Assembly (NCBI RefSeq): GCF_017316185.1
Contig: NZ_JAFLVX010000021.1
Coordinates: forward strand, 30,183 to 94,182
DNA length: 64,000 bases
Origin: Candidatus Vagococcus giribetii
GTDB taxonomy: Bacteria > Bacillota > Bacilli > Lactobacillales > Vagococcaceae
Direction of reading: 5' to 3'
Translations under genes and position numbers: made by a program
In this document: piece by piece, positions 45,196-57,655 of the stretch
Position numbering within the stretch: the first letter of the stretch is position 1
Layout of the letters: each line of letters starts with the position of its first letter
The notes under the pieces: generated by a model
Databases searched by the model: none
What the model saw: the letters and a program-made list of their open reading frames with translations, nothing else
Told to the model about the DNA's origin: nothing

Positions 45196-46494
45196 TTACT
45201 CTCTGATAAAACCTGTATACTGACGTTTCAATAGTAACCCTTCAAGCTGTTTATTCGTTTCAAGAGCAACACTAATGACAATCAGTAAACTTGTCCCACC
45301 TAAACCAATAGATTGAGGTAGGTTCCAAACATTTTGAGCAATGATTGGTAAGATCGCCACTAAACCTAAGAAGACTGAACCAACTGTACTTAATTTCATT
45401 AAGAGACTAGATACATATTGTTCTGTTTCTTTACCAGGTCTCACACTTGGAATATAGCTCCCTTGCTTTTGCAAGTTCTCAGCCACTTTTTCAGGATTAA
45501 CCTGAACAAAGGCATAGAAGAATGTAAAAGCAATAATCAGGATTGTATATACTATCCCGCCAGGAATAGTTGAATAGTTAAAGATTTTTTCTAAGAATTG
45601 GAACCAAGGTTCTCCACCTTGAGTTACTTTAAAAGCACTTAGAATAGCTTGTGGTGTTGCGATGAATGAACTAGCAAAGATAACTGGAATAACTCCAGCA
45701 GCATTTACTTTTAATGGTAAATAACTACTTTGAGGTGCACCTGCAACACGTTTTGTATATTGAATTGGAATCTTTCTTTCTGCTTGTTGTACGTAAGTTA
45801 CCATAGTAACAACGAATAACACAGCAACAATTAAGATAGCGACAAATATAAATGACTTATATAAATCTGCTTTATCAATATTAACAAAATAAGCTTGGTA
45901 TATTTCTCTGATGCTTCCAGGAAGTTTCGCAATGATACCTGCAAAAATAATCATTGAAACACCATTACCAATACCTTTTTCAGATATTTGCTCACCCATC
46001 CAAGTCACTAACATTGTACCTGCTGTCAGGATTAACCCGATAGTAAAGTAAGTGTAGATACTTGGAGACTTCACAAGACCTGCGTTTGTGTAGTAGTTAA
46101 AACCTGCTGTAATCGCAATGGATTGAACAAAACCTAACACTAATGTTAAGTAACGAGTCGCTTGATTCAACTTACGTCGACCAACTTCTCCTTGTTTTGA
46201 CCACTCTACAAATTTTGGAACTATGTCCATTTGAAGCAATTGGATAATGATGGAAGCAGTAATATATGGCGAAACCCCCATTGCAAACAATGAGAATTTT
46301 TCCATAGCATTACCACTGACTTGATTAAACATTGCTACTAATGCTAAGTCGTTAAGATCTAATAACGCTTTAGCATTAACACCTGGAACTGTAATATGGG
46401 CACCAACTCTAAACGCGAAGAGAATGAATAGCGTAAAGAATATTTTGTTACGAATATTCTTTACCTTAAACGAATCCTTCAACAGTTTAAACAT
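45196..46494 (-). CDS. secY: Preprotein translocase channel subunit SecY
   Basis: 432 residues with ten hydrophobic segments and the C-terminal LLLKRQYTGFIRE. Forms the membrane pore of the Sec pathway. Its start abuts the rplO stop. Confidence 0.98.
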   Translation of the reverse strand: MFKLLKDSFKVKNIRNKIFFTLFILFAFRVGAHITVPGVNAKALLDLNDLALVAMFNQVSGNAMEKFSLFAMGVSPYITASIIIQLLQMDIVPKFVEWSKQGEVGRRKLNQATRYLTLVLGFVQSIAITAGFNYYTNAGLVKSPSIYTYFTIGLILTAGTMLVTWMGEQISEKGIGNGVSMIIFAGIIAKLPGSIREIYQAYFVNIDKADLYKSFIFVAILIVAVLFVVTMVTYVQQAERKIPIQYTKRVAGAPQSSYLPLKVNAAGVIPVIFASSFIATPQAILSAFKVTQGGEPWFQFLEKIFNYSTIPGGIVYTILIIAFTFFYAFVQVNPEKVAENLQKQGSYIPSVRPGKETEQYVSSLLMKLSTVGSVFLGLVAILPIIAQNVWNLPQSIGLGGTSLLIVISVALETNKQLEGLLLKRQYTGFIRE

Positions 46495-46934
46495 TAGATC
46501 ACCTCTACTGATCCACCAGCTGCTTCAATTGCAGTTTGGGCAGATGTTGAGAATTTAGCAGCTTTAACTGATAATTTCTTAGTTAACTCACCGTTACCTA
46601 AAATTTTAATTCCAGATTTAGCGTCTTTCACAATTCCTGCTTCGATTAAAGTAGTTGGTGTAACTTCGGCACCATCTTCGAATCGGTTCAATACGTCTAA
46701 GTTGACGATTGCATAATCTTTACGATTAATGTTTGTGAATCCACGTTTTGGTAAACGCATGAATAATGGTGTTTGACCACCTTCAAATCCTAAACGTACG
46801 CCACCACCTGAACGTGATTTTTGACCTTTTTGTCCACGACCAGATGTTTTACCGTTACCTGATGATGATCCACGTCCTACACGATTGCGTACATGTCTTG
46901 ATCCTTCTGCCGGATGTAATTCATGAAGTTTCAT
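46494..46934 (-). CDS. rplO: 50S ribosomal protein L15
   Basis: 146 residues: [22 protein letters not shown], the Gly-rich [17 protein letters not shown] tail and the C-terminal domain. spc operon. Confidence 0.98.
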   Translation of the reverse strand: MKLHELHPAEGSRHVRNRVGRGSSSGNGKTSGRGQKGQKSRSGGGVRLGFEGGQTPLFMRLPKRGFTNINRKDYAIVNLDVLNRFEDGAEVTPTTLIEAGIVKDAKSGIKILGNGELTKKLSVKAAKFSTSAQTAIEAAGGSVEVI

Positions 46935-46975
46935 TAGCTCGGCACCTCCTTGTACTAGTTTCTAAAGAATACTTC

Positions 46976-47155
46976 TTATATTTCTTCTACGTCCACTAAA
47001 TGTGAAACAGTATTTACCATACCTTTGATGGCAGCGTTGTTTGGTTTAACAACTGTTGCACGGATTTTGTTTAATCCTAATGCTTTTACTGTGTCACGTT
47101 GGTTTTGAGGACGTCCAATGATACTACGTTTTAAAGTAATTTTTAATTCGCTCAT
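46976..47155 (-). CDS. rpmD: 50S ribosomal protein L30
   Basis: 59 residues ([20 protein letters not shown]... ending VDVEEI). Read directly from the minus strand; it lies between rplO and rpsE, and length fits the bacterial family. Confidence 0.95.
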   Translation of the reverse strand: MSELKITLKRSIIGRPQNQRDTVKALGLNKIRATVVKPNNAAIKGMVNTVSHLVDVEEI

Positions 47156-47166
47156 TTTAAATCCCC

Positions 47167-47667
47167 TTATCCGATTAGTTTCTCTACAGAAATGCCACGT
47201 AATTCAGCAACATCTTCTGCACGTTTTAATCTGTTTAATCCCTCAACAGTTGCGCGAACAACGTTTACAGGTGTGTTTGATCCTAAAGATTTAGATGTGA
47301 TATCTGAGATACCAGCTAATTCAAGGACGGCACGAACTGGTCCACCAGCAGCAACTCCAGAACCGGCTACAGCAGGTTTCATTAAAATGCGACCGCCACA
47401 GAAAGATCCGATAACTTCATGAGGAATTGTTGAACCTACCATAGGAACTTCAATTAAGTTCTTTTTAGCATCTTCAACAGCTTTACGAATAGCTTCTGGT
47501 ACTTCTTGAGCTTTACCAGTTCCAAATCCAACATGTCCGTTTCTGTCTCCTACTACTACAAGAGCAGAGAAGCGCATACGGCGTCCACCTTTAACAACTT
47601 TAGAAACGCGGTTAATTGCAACAACGCGGTCTTCTAAATCAAATTGTCTATGATCAATATTAGCCAT
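47167..47667 (-). CDS. rpsE: 30S ribosomal protein S5
   Basis: 166 residues. [30 protein letters not shown] and the glycine-rich [18 protein letters not shown] are the family signatures. Involved in accuracy of decoding. spc operon. Confidence 0.98.
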   Translation of the reverse strand: MANIDHRQFDLEDRVVAINRVSKVVKGGRRMRFSALVVVGDRNGHVGFGTGKAQEVPEAIRKAVEDAKKNLIEVPMVGSTIPHEVIGSFCGGRILMKPAVAGSGVAAGGPVRAVLELAGISDITSKSLGSNTPVNVVRATVEGLNRLKRAEDVAELRGISVEKLIG

Positions 47668-47687
47668 GAATAGTTTTCCTCCCTTTC

Positions 47688-48053
47688 CTAAAATTCTAGT
47701 CCGTTTTCACGAGCTGCCTCAGCTAAAGCTGCGACGCGGCCATGGTAAAGGTATCCACCACGGTCAAATACTACTTCTTTAATACCTTTTTCAGTTGCTT
47801 TTTTAGCAATTGAAGCACCTACAGCGATAGCTGCTTCAGTTTTGTTTTCTCCTGCGATATCTTTATCAACAGTAGAGGCACTTGCAAGTGTCACACCCGC
47901 TACGTCATCAATTAATTGAGCGTAGATGTTTTTGTTAGAACGAAAAACGTTCAAGCGTGGGCACTCAGCAGTACCAGAGATTTTACTACGTACGCGTGCA
48001 TGACGCTTTTGACGAGTTTTATTTTTATCTGGTTTTGAAATCACACTTGTCAC
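47688..48053 (-). CDS. rplR: 50S ribosomal protein L18
   Basis: 121 residues: [23 protein letters not shown], then [24 protein letters not shown]. Binds 5S rRNA with L5. Confidence 0.98.
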   Translation of the reverse strand: MTSVISKPDKNKTRQKRHARVRSKISGTAECPRLNVFRSNKNIYAQLIDDVAGVTLASASTVDKDIAGENKTEAAIAVGASIAKKATEKGIKEVVFDRGGYLYHGRVAALAEAARENGLEF

Positions 48054-48073
48054 CTCGAATTATTTTTTATTTA

Positions 48074-48610
48074 TTATTTACCAGTTTTACCTTCTTTACG
48101 TCTTACAAATTCACCAACATAGCGAATTCCTTTACCTTTATAAGGTTCTGGTGGACGTGTTCCACGAATATTAGCTGCTAATTCTCCAACAACTTCTTTG
48201 TTAGATCCTTTAACAATAATAGATGTGTTTGAAGGAACTTCAATTTCGATACCTTCTGGAGCGTCGAATTCTACTGGATGTGAATATCCAACGTTTAATA
48301 CAAGTTTTTTACCTTGTAATTGCGCACGGTATCCAACCCCGATTAATTCTAAAGCTTTTGAAAAGCCTTCACTAACACCAACAACCATGTTGTTTAAGTT
48401 AGCGCGCATAGTACCATGCATTGTTTTATTTTCTTTACTATCATCTGGACGAGTTAAAGTAACTACGCCTTCTTCAATGTTTAAAGTAATATTTGGTGAA
48501 AACTCACGAGTTAATTCACCTTTAGGTCCTTTAACAGTTACAGTTGTTCCGTTTTGTGTAATAGTTACACCTGCAGGAATAACGACTGGTTTATTTCCAA
48601 TACGACTCAC
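48074..48610 (-). CDS. rplF: 50S ribosomal protein L6
   Basis: 178 residues: [16 protein letters not shown] and C-terminal [27 protein letters not shown]. spc operon. Confidence 0.98.
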   Translation of the reverse strand: MSRIGNKPVVIPAGVTITQNGTTVTVKGPKGELTREFSPNITLNIEEGVVTLTRPDDSKENKTMHGTMRANLNNMVVGVSEGFSKALELIGVGYRAQLQGKKLVLNVGYSHPVEFDAPEGIEIEVPSNTSIIVKGSNKEVVGELAANIRGTRPPEPYKGKGIRYVGEFVRRKEGKTGK

Positions 48611-48641
48611 TCTAGGACACCTCCTCGTTATAGATATTTTT

Positions 48642-49040
48642 TTACCAAACGTATGCTAATACTTCTCCACCAACATTACGCTCTCTAGCTTCTTTATCAG
48701 TTAAGATACCTTCTGAAGTTGAGATAATTGCGATACCTAAACCATTTAATACTTTAGGTACTTCATTTGCTTTTACATAAGCACGTAAACCTGGTTTTGA
48801 GATACGTTTTAAGTTAGTAATAACGCGCTCGTCGTTTTTACCATATTTTAAGAAAACACGGATGATGCCTTGTTTGTCATCTTCGATGAATTCTACGTCG
48901 CGCACAAAACCTTCACGTTGTAAGATTTTTGCGACTTCAAGTTTGATAGTTGAAGCAGGTACTTCTAATGATTCGTGTCTTACGATGTTCGCATTACGAA
49001 TACGAGTTAGAAAATCTGCAATTGGATCTGTCATCACCAT
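48642..49040 (-). CDS. rpsH: 30S ribosomal protein S8
   Basis: 132 residues: [14 protein letters not shown] and [26 protein letters not shown]. The ATG at 49040 suits the AGGAGG site best; the one at 49034 gives the usual MTDP start. Confidence 0.97.
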   Translation of the reverse strand: MVMTDPIADFLTRIRNANIVRHESLEVPASTIKLEVAKILQREGFVRDVEFIEDDKQGIIRVFLKYGKNDERVITNLKRISKPGLRAYVKANEVPKVLNGLGIAIISTSEGILTDKEARERNVGGEVLAYVW

Positions 49041-49073
49041 TGATTTATTTACCTCCTTTAGCGGTTTACTTTT

Positions 49074-49259
49074 TTACCAGCTTGCTTTCTTCACGCCGGG
49101 AATTTGTCCTTTATAGGCAAGTTCACGGAAGCAAATACGGCAAAGTTTAAATTTACGATATACTGAATGCGGACGTCCACAACGCTCACAACGAGTGTAC
49201 TCTTGTACTGCAAATTTTGCTGGACGCTTGTTTTTAGCGATCATTGATTTTTTAGCCAC
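49074..49259 (-). CDS. rpsN: 30S ribosomal protein S14, zinc type
   Basis: 61 residues with four zinc-binding cysteines (CERCGRP and CRICF). This short type is usual for Gram-positive spc operons. Confidence 0.97.
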   Translation of the reverse strand: MAKKSMIAKNKRPAKFAVQEYTRCERCGRPHSVYRKFKLCRICFRELAYKGQIPGVKKASW

Positions 49260-49277
49260 GTAGTTCGCCTCCTTAAA

Positions 49278-49817
49278 TTATTTTTGGAATGGCATTCCAA
49301 GTTGAGTTAATAACTCACGACTTTCTTCGTCAGTGTTAGCAGTTGTAACAATAACAATGTCCATTCCTCGAACTTTATCTACTAAATCGTAGTCTACTTC
49401 AGGGAAGATTAATTGTTCTTTAACACCTAAAGTGTAGTTACCACGACCGTCAAATGATTTTTTGCTGATACCATGGAAGTCACGTACACGAGGTAAAGAG
49501 ACAGATACTAATTTATCTAAAAATTCGTACATTCTTTCGCCACGTAATGTTACTTTACAACCGATTGGCATACCTTCACGTAAACGGAAACCAGCGATTG
49601 ATTTCTTAGCTTTTGTGATAATTGGTTTTTGTCCTGAGATTAAAGCTAGTTCTTCAACTGCTTTATCTAGGTTTTTACTATTTGAAACAGCATCACCAAC
49701 ACCCATGTTAATAACGATTTTATCAACTTTTGGTGTTTGCATTACTGAAGTATAGTTAAATTTTTCCATTAATGAAGGTGTTACTTCATTAACATACTTT
49801 TCTTTTAAGCGGTTCAT
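49278..49817 (-). CDS. rplE: 50S ribosomal protein L5
   Basis: 179 residues beginning [22 protein letters not shown]. Binds 5S rRNA. spc operon. Confidence 0.98.
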   Translation of the reverse strand: MNRLKEKYVNEVTPSLMEKFNYTSVMQTPKVDKIVINMGVGDAVSNSKNLDKAVEELALISGQKPIITKAKKSIAGFRLREGMPIGCKVTLRGERMYEFLDKLVSVSLPRVRDFHGISKKSFDGRGNYTLGVKEQLIFPEVDYDLVDKVRGMDIVIVTTANTDEESRELLTQLGMPFQK

Positions 49818-49843
49818 TCAGATTTGTCCTCCTTCCTCACGAC

Positions 49844-50155
49844 TTATTTATCTAAAACTTCACCAGTTTTTTTAGAAATACGTACTTTTTTACCATCTAC
49901 CTCTTTATATCCTACACGTGTTGGTTCACCGTTTGACGGATCAATCACCATTACATTAGAAACGTGAATAGATGCTTCCATTTCGATAATTCCTCCTTGA
50001 GGAGCTGCCGCGCTAGGTTTTTGGTGTTTTTTCATAACGTTAACACCTTCAACGATGACACGGTCTTTCTTAGGAAATGCTTGGAGTACGATTCCCTCTT
50101 TGCTTTTATCTTTACCTGAGATAACTTTTACTTTATCGCCTTTTTTAACGAACAT
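49844..50155 (-). CDS. rplX: 50S ribosomal protein L24
   Basis: 103 residues, start at [17 protein letters not shown] (50155); an ATG four codons upstream has no better ribosome site. KOW motif [16 protein letters not shown]. Assembly-initiating protein. Confidence 0.97.
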   Translation of the reverse strand: MFVKKGDKVKVISGKDKSKEGIVLQAFPKKDRVIVEGVNVMKKHQKPSAAAPQGGIIEMEASIHVSNVMVIDPSNGEPTRVGYKEVDGKKVRISKKTGEVLDK

Positions 50156-50189
50156 CTTGTTTCGCACCTCCTTTAAACATAGAGTTATA

Positions 50190-50573
<384 letters not shown>

Positions 50574-50607
50574 TCAAACTTTCAGTATCTTAATAGGAAA
50601 ATTCGAA

Positions 50608-50874
50608 TTAAATAATTACTGCTTCTTCAACAACTTCTAATAAACGGAAGCGTTTCTTCGCAGATAATGGACGAGTTTCCATAATTTTAACGATGTCTCC
50701 CATTTTTGCTACGTTGTTTTCATCATGTGCGTAATATTTTTTAGAATATTTTACACGTTTACCATAAATTTTATGAGTTTTTCTAGTTTCTACGACAACA
50801 ACGATAGTTTTATCCATTTTGTCTGAAACCACACGTCCAGTGTAAACTTTACGTTCATTTCTCTCTTGAGTCAT
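50608..50874 (-). CDS. rpsQ: 30S ribosomal protein S17
   Basis: 88 residues: [27 protein letters not shown] and [20 protein letters not shown]. Confidence 0.98.
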   Translation of the reverse strand: MTQERNERKVYTGRVVSDKMDKTIVVVVETRKTHKIYGKRVKYSKKYYAHDENNVAKMGDIVKIMETRPLSAKKRFRLLEVVEEAVII

Positions 50875-50897
50875 CTAGTAATGGCCTCCTTCCACTA

Positions 50898-51089
50898 TTA
50901 CTTAGCAGCTTCTTCACGCAAAACTGTTTTAATGCGTGCAATCGATTTACGAACTTCAGAAATTCGCGCTGTATTTTCTAATTGACCTGTTGCTAATTGG
51001 AATCGTAAGTTGAATAATTCTTCTTTAAATTCTTTTTCTTTAGCGATCATTTCGGTAGTGGTTAACTCTCTGATATCTTTAACCTTCAT
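50898..51089 (-). CDS. rpmC: 50S ribosomal protein L29
   Basis: 63 residues, start [14 protein letters not shown] at 51089; the longer frame from 51113 is not used. Helical hairpin near the exit tunnel. Overlaps the end of rplP. Confidence 0.96.
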   Translation of the reverse strand: MKVKDIRELTTTEMIAKEKEFKEELFNLRFQLATGQLENTARISEVRKSIARIKTVLREEAAK

Positions 51090-51513
51090 TCGATTCACCA
51101 CCCATTTCTTCACGTTTTACAATTTTTGTTTTAACAGGTAATTTGTGAGAAGCAAGTCTTAATGCTTCACGTGCTACATCTTCAGGTACGCCTGCAACTT
51201 CAAACATGATTTTTCCACGTTTAACTGGTGCAACCCATCCTTCAGGAGCCCCTTTACCTTTACCCATACGAACACCAATTGCTTTTGATGTATATGATTT
51301 ATGAGGGAAAATTTTAATCCATACTTTCCCACCACGTTTCATGTAACGAGTCATTGCAATACGAGATGCTTCAATTTGGCGGTTAGTAATCCATGAAGAT
51401 TCTACAGCTTGTAAGCCGTATTCACCAAATGCTACTTCTTTACCACCTTTAGCTTCACCACGCATTTTACCTCTAAATTCACGACGGTATTTTACACGTT
51501 TAGGTACTAACAT
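51079..51513 (-). CDS. rplP: 50S ribosomal protein L16
   Basis: 144 residues: [24 protein letters not shown] and [23 protein letters not shown]. Positions A-site tRNA. Confidence 0.98.
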   Translation of the reverse strand: MLVPKRVKYRREFRGKMRGEAKGGKEVAFGEYGLQAVESSWITNRQIEASRIAMTRYMKRGGKVWIKIFPHKSYTSKAIGVRMGKGKGAPEGWVAPVKRGKIMFEVAGVPEDVAREALRLASHKLPVKTKIVKREEMGGESNEG

Positions 51514-51515
51514 GA

Positions 51516-52172
51516 TTATTTCCCTCCTTTCTCAGTGTTTTTCTTTTCTGGAAGAATTTCTCCACGGCAAATCCACACTTTAACTCCTAGTTTTCCGTAT
51601 GTTGTGTCTGCTTCTTCCCAAGCGTAATCGATGTCTGCTCTTAAAGTATGTAAAGGAACAGTTCCTTCAGAATAACCTTCAGAACGAGCCATGTCTGCAC
51701 CATTTAAACGACCAGAAACTTGAGTTTTGATCCCTTGAGCTCCTGCTCTCATAGTACGTTGGATAGCTTGTTTTTGTGCACGACGGAATGCTACACGGTT
51801 TTCTAATTGACGTGCAATTCCTTCACCCACTAATTTAGCATCTAAATCTGGTTTTTTGATTTCAACGATGTTGATGTGAACTCTTTTACCAGTTAATTTG
51901 TTTAATTCTTTTCTTAAAGCTTCAACTTCAGATCCACCTTTACCAATAACCATACCTGGTTTAGCAGTATGAATTGAAACATTCACGCGGTTAGCCGCAC
52001 GTTCGATATCAATGGTAGATACAGAAGCGTCAGCCAATCTAGTCGCAATGTACTTACGAATTTTTAAATCTTCATGTAGGTATTCTGCAAATTCTTTCTC
52101 TGCATACCATTTTGCGTTCCAGTCACGAATAACTCCGACACGCATTCCAATTGGATGTACTTTTTGACCCAC
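51516..52172 (-). CDS. rpsC: 30S ribosomal protein S3
   Basis: 218 residues: [24 protein letters not shown] motif [15 protein letters not shown]. At the mRNA entry. Confidence 0.98.
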   Translation of the reverse strand: MGQKVHPIGMRVGVIRDWNAKWYAEKEFAEYLHEDLKIRKYIATRLADASVSTIDIERAANRVNVSIHTAKPGMVIGKGGSEVEALRKELNKLTGKRVHINIVEIKKPDLDAKLVGEGIARQLENRVAFRRAQKQAIQRTMRAGAQGIKTQVSGRLNGADMARSEGYSEGTVPLHTLRADIDYAWEEADTTYGKLGVKVWICRGEILPEKKNTEKGGK

Positions 52173-52185
52173 TGGTTGTCCCTCC

Positions 52186-52533
52186 TTATCTTTCTGATAC
52201 TACTACTGTAATATGACTTGTACGTTTGTTGATTGGTGATGCAGAACCTTTCGCACGTGGACGGAAACGTTTCATCGTTGGTCCTTCGTTAATAAAAGCT
52301 TCTGATACAACTAAATCTTCAACGTCTAAGTCAAAGTTGTTTTCTGCATTTGCAATTGCTGACATTAATACTTTTTCAATAACGCCTGCCGCTTTGTTTG
52401 GTGAGAATTTCAAGATAGAAATTGCTTCCCCAACACTCTTACCTCTAATTAAGTCAATCACTAATCTTGATTTACGAGGTGAAACGCGAACTGTTTTAGC
52501 AGTTGCTTTTGCTGAAGTAATTCTTTCTGACAT
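52186..52533 (-). CDS. rplV: 50S ribosomal protein L22
   Basis: 115 residues, start [21 protein letters not shown] at 52533; an ATG six codons upstream is less likely. Lines the exit tunnel. Confidence 0.97.
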   Translation of the reverse strand: MSERITSAKATAKTVRVSPRKSRLVIDLIRGKSVGEAISILKFSPNKAAGVIEKVLMSAIANAENNFDLDVEDLVVSEAFINEGPTMKRFRPRAKGSASPINKRTSHITVVVSER

Positions 52534-52551
52534 GTTCGTTGCCTCCCTCAA

Positions 52552-52830
52552 TTAGCGTTTAGTTTTCTTATCGTCAGCTGCATGTCCGCGATAAGTTCTT
52601 GTTGGTGCAAATTCACCTAATTTATGTCCTACCATATCCTCTTGGATGTAAACAGGTACATGTTTTCTTCCGTCATATACTGCGATAGTATATCCGATAA
52701 AGTTAGGGAAAATTGTTGAGCGTCTAGACCAAGTTTTGATCACTTTTTTCTTTGGAAGATCTTTTTGAGCTTCCACTTTTTTCATTAAGTGGTCATCGAC
52801 AAAAGGTCCTTTTTTCAAGCTTCGACCCAT
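52552..52830 (-). CDS. rpsS: 30S ribosomal protein S19
   Basis: 92 residues: [20 protein letters not shown] and [18 protein letters not shown]. Confidence 0.98.
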   Translation of the reverse strand: MGRSLKKGPFVDDHLMKKVEAQKDLPKKKVIKTWSRRSTIFPNFIGYTIAVYDGRKHVPVYIQEDMVGHKLGEFAPTRTYRGHAADDKKTKR

Positions 52831-52878
52831 GGTGAGCCTCCTCTCAAGATTTGAAACTCTTTAAAAAAGAGTTTTATT

Positions 52879-53712
52879 TTATTTATTTTTACGACGACGA
52901 ACGATAAGTTTGTCTGATTTCGCTTTTTTACTACGAGTTTTGTATCCAAGAGTTGGTTTACCCCATGGAGACATTGGTGATGGACGTCCGATTGGAGCTT
53001 TACCTTCACCACCACCGTGTGGGTGATCGTTAGGGTTCATTACGCTACCACGTACTGTTGGACGTTTACCCATCCAACGGCTACGGCCGGCTTTACCAAT
53101 ATTGATTAATTCGTGTTGCTCGTTACCAACAGTACCAACTGTTGCACGACAAGTTCCTAAAATCATACGAACTTCTCCAGAGTTTAAACGAACTAATGTA
53201 TATTTACCTTCGTTACCAAGTACTTGAGCACTTGTACCAGCAGAACGGATTAATTGTCCACCTTTACCAGGTTTTAACTCGATGTTATGAACAACTGTAC
53301 CTACTGGAATGTTGTTTAATGGTAATGCATTACCAATTTTGATATCCGCATTTTCACCAGACTCAATTAAATCTCCAACTTTAATACCTTTTGGTGCTAA
53401 AATGTAAGCTTTAACTCCGTCTGTGTAATGAATCAATGCAATATTAGCAGATCTATTTGGATCATATTCAACTGTTTTAACAGTTCCGACCACATTGTCT
53501 TTGTTACGTTTGAAATCAATCAAACGATATTGGCGTTTGTGTCCACCAGCTTGATGACGTACAGTAATTTTACCTTGGTTGTTACGTCCAGCGTTTTTCT
53601 TTAATGGTTGTAATAATGTTTTTTCTGGAGTAGATGTTGTGATTTCAGCAAAATCTGAACCAGTCATATTACGACGACCATTTGTGGTAGGTTTGTACTT
53701 TTTAATCGCCAC
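52879..53712 (-). CDS. rplB: 50S ribosomal protein L2
   Basis: 277 residues. Peptidyl-transferase-centre motif [20 protein letters not shown] with the critical His. S10 operon. Confidence 0.98.
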   Translation of the reverse strand: MAIKKYKPTTNGRRNMTGSDFAEITTSTPEKTLLQPLKKNAGRNNQGKITVRHQAGGHKRQYRLIDFKRNKDNVVGTVKTVEYDPNRSANIALIHYTDGVKAYILAPKGIKVGDLIESGENADIKIGNALPLNNIPVGTVVHNIELKPGKGGQLIRSAGTSAQVLGNEGKYTLVRLNSGEVRMILGTCRATVGTVGNEQHELINIGKAGRSRWMGKRPTVRGSVMNPNDHPHGGGEGKAPIGRPSPMSPWGKPTLGYKTRSKKAKSDKLIVRRRKNK

Positions 53713-53744
53713 GTGATTCCCTCCTACTTTACTTAATGCTTTAA

Positions 53745-54032
53745 TTATTCAGCATCAAAAATTTGAATTTCTTTTGAATCGCTAGTTAATTTCACGATTG
53801 CTTTACGACGTTTTTTAGTGTATCCAGCGTATTTACCCATTCTTTTGAATTTTGGTTTTACGTTCATGATATTCACTTTTTCAACTTTAACGTCAAAAAT
53901 TGATTCTACAGCTTGCTTAACTAATGTTTTGTTGGCTCTTGTGTCCACTTCGAACGTGTATTTTTTTTCGTCCATAGCTGCTACAGATGCTTCTGTAATA
54001 ACTGGGCGTTTGATTACATCGATTAATTCCAT
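53745..54032 (-). CDS. rplW: 50S ribosomal protein L23
   Basis: 95 residues: [21 protein letters not shown]. Docking site for trigger factor and SRP. Overlaps rplD stop by one base. Confidence 0.98.
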   Translation of the reverse strand: MELIDVIKRPVITEASVAAMDEKKYTFEVDTRANKTLVKQAVESIFDVKVEKVNIMNVKPKFKRMGKYAGYTKKRRKAIVKLTSDSKEIQIFDAE

Positions 54033-54655
54033 TATGCAAGTACCTCCTCTACGTGAGTCAGAGCTGCTTTAGTAATTAACATTTTGTCAGCTGATACTAC
54101 ATCAAGTACACTTACGTTATTTGATTCAACGATTGAAACGTTTGGTAAGTTACGTCCTGATAAAGCTGCAAAATCATTACCACTTTCTAAAACAACTAAT
54201 ACTTTTGTATCAACACTCAAGTTAGTTAAAACTTGTTTGAATTCTTTTGTTTTTGGTGCGTCAAATGATAATCCTTCAACAACAACCAGTTTGTTTTCAG
54301 CAACTTTTTCAGATAATACTGATTTAATTGCTAAGCGACGAACTTTTTTAGGTAGTTTATAGCTATAAGAACGTGGTGTTGGTCCGAAGACGATTCCACC
54401 TCCACGCCATTGTGGTGAGCGGATTGATCCTTGACGTGCACGACCAGTTCCTTTTTGACGCCATGGTTTACGTCCACCACCGCGAACAGCACTACGATTT
54501 TTAACAGCATGTGTTCCTTGTCTTAATGAAGCACGTTGCATGATAATTGCATCGTAAACAACATTTTCGTTAGGCTCAATACCAAAAATTGCTTCATTTA
54601 AAGTAATTTCGCCATTTTGAGTTCCATCTTGTTTAAATAATGCTACAGATGTCAT
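54032..54655 (-). CDS. rplD: 50S ribosomal protein L4
   Basis: 207 residues; the tunnel loop [25 protein letters not shown] is intact. Confidence 0.98.
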   Translation of the reverse strand: MTSVALFKQDGTQNGEITLNEAIFGIEPNENVVYDAIIMQRASLRQGTHAVKNRSAVRGGGRKPWRQKGTGRARQGSIRSPQWRGGGIVFGPTPRSYSYKLPKKVRRLAIKSVLSEKVAENKLVVVEGLSFDAPKTKEFKQVLTNLSVDTKVLVVLESGNDFAALSGRNLPNVSIVESNNVSVLDVVSADKMLITKAALTHVEEVLA

Positions 54656-54679
54656 TCTTTAGTTCCTCCTCTCCCACAA

Positions 54680-55315
54680 TTATTTAGCAGCTTTAACTGC
54701 TGTTTTAATTTCGATTAATGATTTTTTAGCTCCAGGTACGTTACCTTTAACTAAAATTACATTTTTATCTGCATCAACTCTTACGATTTCTAAGTTTTGA
54801 ATCGTTACACGATCGCCACCCATACGTCCTGCAAGTTTTTTACCTTTAAATACGCGGGCTGGATAAGATGCAGCACCCATTGACCCAGGACGACGGTGGA
54901 AACGAGAACCGTGAGTCATAGGACCACGTGATTGACCATGGCGTTTAATAACCCCTTGGAATCCTTTCCCTTTCGTTGTACCTGTAACATCAACAACGTC
55001 TCCTGCTTGGAAGACATCAACCTTGATTTCTTGTCCTACTTCATATTCTCCAAGCTCTACATTATTGAATTCTTTAATGAAGCGCTTAGGAGCAGTATTT
55101 GCTTTTGCAACATGACCTTTAGCAGGTTTGTTTGATAAAACTTCACGTTTATCGTCAAATCCAACTTGAACAGCTTCGTAGCCATCAGTTTCAACTGTTT
55201 TTACTTGTAAAACAACGTTTGGTGTTGCTTCGATAACAGTAACTGGTACTAATTCACCATTTTCAGTAAAGACTTGTGTCATACCTACTTTTTTTCCTAA
55301 GATTCCTTTAGTCAT
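54680..55315 (-). CDS. rplC: 50S ribosomal protein L3
   Basis: 211 residues: [15 protein letters not shown] and [23 protein letters not shown]. Confidence 0.98.
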   Translation of the reverse strand: MTKGILGKKVGMTQVFTENGELVPVTVIEATPNVVLQVKTVETDGYEAVQVGFDDKREVLSNKPAKGHVAKANTAPKRFIKEFNNVELGEYEVGQEIKVDVFQAGDVVDVTGTTKGKGFQGVIKRHGQSRGPMTHGSRFHRRPGSMGAASYPARVFKGKKLAGRMGGDRVTIQNLEIVRVDADKNVILVKGNVPGAKKSLIEIKTAVKAAK

Positions 55316-55336
55316 GAGTACACCTCCATGATTTTA

Positions 55337-55645
55337 TTATAATTTGATTTCGATGTTTACACCACTTGGTAAGTCAAGCTTCATTAAAGCGTCAACTGTT
55401 TTTGGTGTTGGGCTCACGATGTCGATAAGACGTTTGTGAGTACGCATTTCGAATTGTTCGCGAGAATCTTTGTATTTATGAGTCGCGCGGATAACTGTAT
55501 AAACTGAACGGTCTGTTGGTAATGGGATTGGACCCGATACTTCAGCACCTGTTCTTTTTGCTGTTTCTACAATTTTCTCTGCAGATTGATCTAATACACG
55601 GTGTTCATACGCTTTTAATCTGATACGAATTTTTTGTTTTGCCAT
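55337..55645 (-). CDS. rpsJ: 30S ribosomal protein S10
   Basis: 102 residues, start [20 protein letters not shown] at 55645 behind GAAGGAGGG. The longer upstream frame lies in the leader. First gene of the S10 operon; also NusB partner. Confidence 0.98.
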   Translation of the reverse strand: MAKQKIRIRLKAYEHRVLDQSAEKIVETAKRTGAEVSGPIPLPTDRSVYTVIRATHKYKDSREQFEMRTHKRLIDIVSPTPKTVDALMKLDLPSGVNIEIKL

Positions 55646-55790
55646 TATGTTCCCTCCTTCGCCTATTTTGTTAGTAGACATAGCTCCACGAAAATCTCCA
55701 ACACACCACCATGGCAAAGCTCCCTGGTGTGTCGCAACCTCTCGTTTCAAAGCCCAGTATTTCTTTTCGAGATACCATCATACTCATACT
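55646..55790 (-). ncRNA. S10 operon leader with a strong hairpin
   Basis: The minus-strand leader contains ACACACCA/TGGTGTGT (55725-55732 with 55701-55708), an 8-bp stem with a 16-base loop, flanked by short complementary runs. Position and size suit a ribosomal-protein autoregulation leader. Confidence 0.5.
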
Positions 55791-55814
55791 TTTTTATCAG
55801 CACTTTAAAGAGTA

Positions 55815-55850
55815 TACTAAAAAAAAAGCTTTATGACAAGCTTTTTCTCA
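55815..55850 (-). terminator. Terminator ahead of the S10 leader
   Basis: AAGCTT-GTCATA-AAGCTT hairpin and T-run on the minus strand, just after the small membrane-protein gene. Confidence 0.72.
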
Positions 55851-55866
55851 AGTTTTTTTTATTTTT

Positions 55867-56322
55867 TTAGTAAGCAATTCCCATATTAGTTAAAGCTGTT
55901 TCAATTTGTTGGATTTGCCCTTGTAAATCAGTCTTTTTGGCACTCTCTGATAACGCGTCAACTGCGTTTTTAGCTGCATGATAATCATCTAAGGTAAAGT
56001 CTGACTGAACTTGGCCATTTATGATGATCACATCGATATAACCTTGAGCGGCTAATTCTGCGTTCGTTAAATCTGTTGTCTCTTTTTGGCTAGACGACTG
56101 ATTAGTCCCTTCTGATTGTTTGGTTTGTTTTTTCTCTGTATTTTTAGACTCATTTTTTTCTGTCTTTTTAGGTGTTCCTTTTTCAGAAGAGTAGGTTGGC
56201 GTCACAACCGTTACATCTAATTGTTTTTTCCTTTTGCTATCATACATCGTTCCAGCAACAACCGCACCTACTGCAAAAATAACTGACATCATTAACCAAA
56301 AAAATTTTCCACTTTTACTCAT
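55867..56322 (-). CDS. Membrane-anchored protein of unknown function
   Basis: 151 residues. One N-terminal hydrophobic helix (FFWLMMSVIFAVGAVVAGTMY) and a short KRKK stop; then a Lys/Ser/Thr/Glu-rich unstructured linker (about 45-85) and a globular-looking C-terminal part with TNAELAAQGYIDVIIINGQV. The topology suggests an extracellular domain on a tether. No family recognised. It sits between tuf and rpsJ, a spot that often varies, and has its own terminator. Confidence 0.75.
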   Translation of the reverse strand: MSKSGKFFWLMMSVIFAVGAVVAGTMYDSKRKKQLDVTVVTPTYSSEKGTPKKTEKNESKNTEKKQTKQSEGTNQSSSQKETTDLTNAELAAQGYIDVIIINGQVQSDFTLDDYHAAKNAVDALSESAKKTDLQGQIQQIETALTNMGIAY

Positions 56323-56396
56323 TAATTCTAACTCCCTATATAATATTGATTACCTAATGTTAACCTATTCTAGACATTTTAACAATATATCAATAA

Positions 56397-56427
56397 AAAA
56401 AGGTTGAAAACTTTCGTTTTCAACCTT
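56397..56427 (-). terminator. Terminator of the str operon (tuf)
   Basis: AGGTTGAAAAC-GAAA-GTTTTCAACCT stem (11 bp) followed by eight T on the minus strand. Confidence 0.88.
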
Positions 56428-56467
56428 ACGTCCGGACACGTGTTGCTTAATATATTTAAATTTGAAA

Positions 56468-57655
56468 TTAACCGATGATTGAAGTTACAACGCCTGAACC
56501 AACAGTACGTCCACCTTCACGAATTGAGAAACGAGTTCCTTCTTCGATAGCGATTGGGTGAATTAAATCTACTTCCATAGCTACGTTATCACCAGGCATT
56601 ACCATTTCAGTACCTTCTGGTAATTGACATACACCAGTTACGTCAGTTGTACGGAAATAGAATTGTGGGCGGTAGTTAGTGAAGAATGGAGTATGACGTC
56701 CACCTTCTTCTTTAGATAAAACATAAACTTCTGCATTGAATTTTGTATGTGGAGTGATTGTTCCTGGAGCTGCTAATACTTGTCCACGTTGGATATCTTC
56801 ACGAGCTACCCCACGTAATAAAGCACCGATGTTATCTCCAGCTTCAGCGTAATCTAATAATTTACGGAACATTTCAACACCTGTTACAGTTGTTTTAGCA
56901 GTTTCTTCAGCGATACCTACTAATTCAACTTCGTCTCCAACGCGTACTTGTCCACGTTCAACACGTCCAGTTGCTACAGTTCCACGTCCTGTAATAGAGA
57001 ATACGTCCTCTACAGGCATCATGAATGGTTTGTCAGTTTGACGTTCTGGAGTTGGGATGTAAGCATCAACTTCAGCCATTAATTCCATGATTTTTTCTTC
57101 GTACATAGCTTCGCCTTCTAAAGCTTTAAGAGCTGAACCAGCAACAACAGGAGTGTCATCACCAGGGAAATCGTATTCTGATAATAAGTCACGAACTTCC
57201 ATTTCAACTAATTCTAATAATTCTTCATCATCAACCATATCCATTTTGTTTAAGAAAACAACGATGTATGGTACACCAACGTTACGAGATAAAAGGATAT
57301 GCTCGCGAGTTTGTGGCATTGGACCATCAGCAGCAGATACTACTAAGATCGCGCCGTCCATTTGAGCAGCACCAGTGATCATGTTTTTAACGTAGTCAGC
57401 ATGTCCTGGACAGTCTACGTGAGCGTAGTGACGAGTTGCAGTTTCATACTCGATGTGAGACGTGTTAATTGTAATTCCACGTTCTTTTTCTTCTGGAGCG
57501 TTATCGATATCAGCGTAGTTTTGAGCTTCACCGAAACCATGTTTAGCTAATACTGTAGCGATTGCTGCTGATAATGTTGTTTTACCGTGGTCAACGTGTC
57601 CGATTGTTCCGATGTTTACATGGGATTTCGAACGGTCAAATTTTTCTTTTGCCAT
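56468..57655 (-). CDS. tuf: Elongation factor Tu
   Basis: 395 residues. G1 [11 protein letters not shown]3 DCPGHADY, G4 NKMD. Brings aminoacyl-tRNA to the ribosome. Last gene of the str operon, 120 bases downstream of fusA. Confidence 0.99.
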   Translation of the reverse strand: MAKEKFDRSKSHVNIGTIGHVDHGKTTLSAAIATVLAKHGFGEAQNYADIDNAPEEKERGITINTSHIEYETATRHYAHVDCPGHADYVKNMITGAAQMDGAILVVSAADGPMPQTREHILLSRNVGVPYIVVFLNKMDMVDDEELLELVEMEVRDLLSEYDFPGDDTPVVAGSALKALEGEAMYEEKIMELMAEVDAYIPTPERQTDKPFMMPVEDVFSITGRGTVATGRVERGQVRVGDEVELVGIAEETAKTTVTGVEMFRKLLDYAEAGDNIGALLRGVAREDIQRGQVLAAPGTITPHTKFNAEVYVLSKEEGGRHTPFFTNYRPQFYFRTTDVTGVCQLPEGTEMVMPGDNVAMEVDLIHPIAIEEGTRFSIREGGRTVGSGVVTSIIG

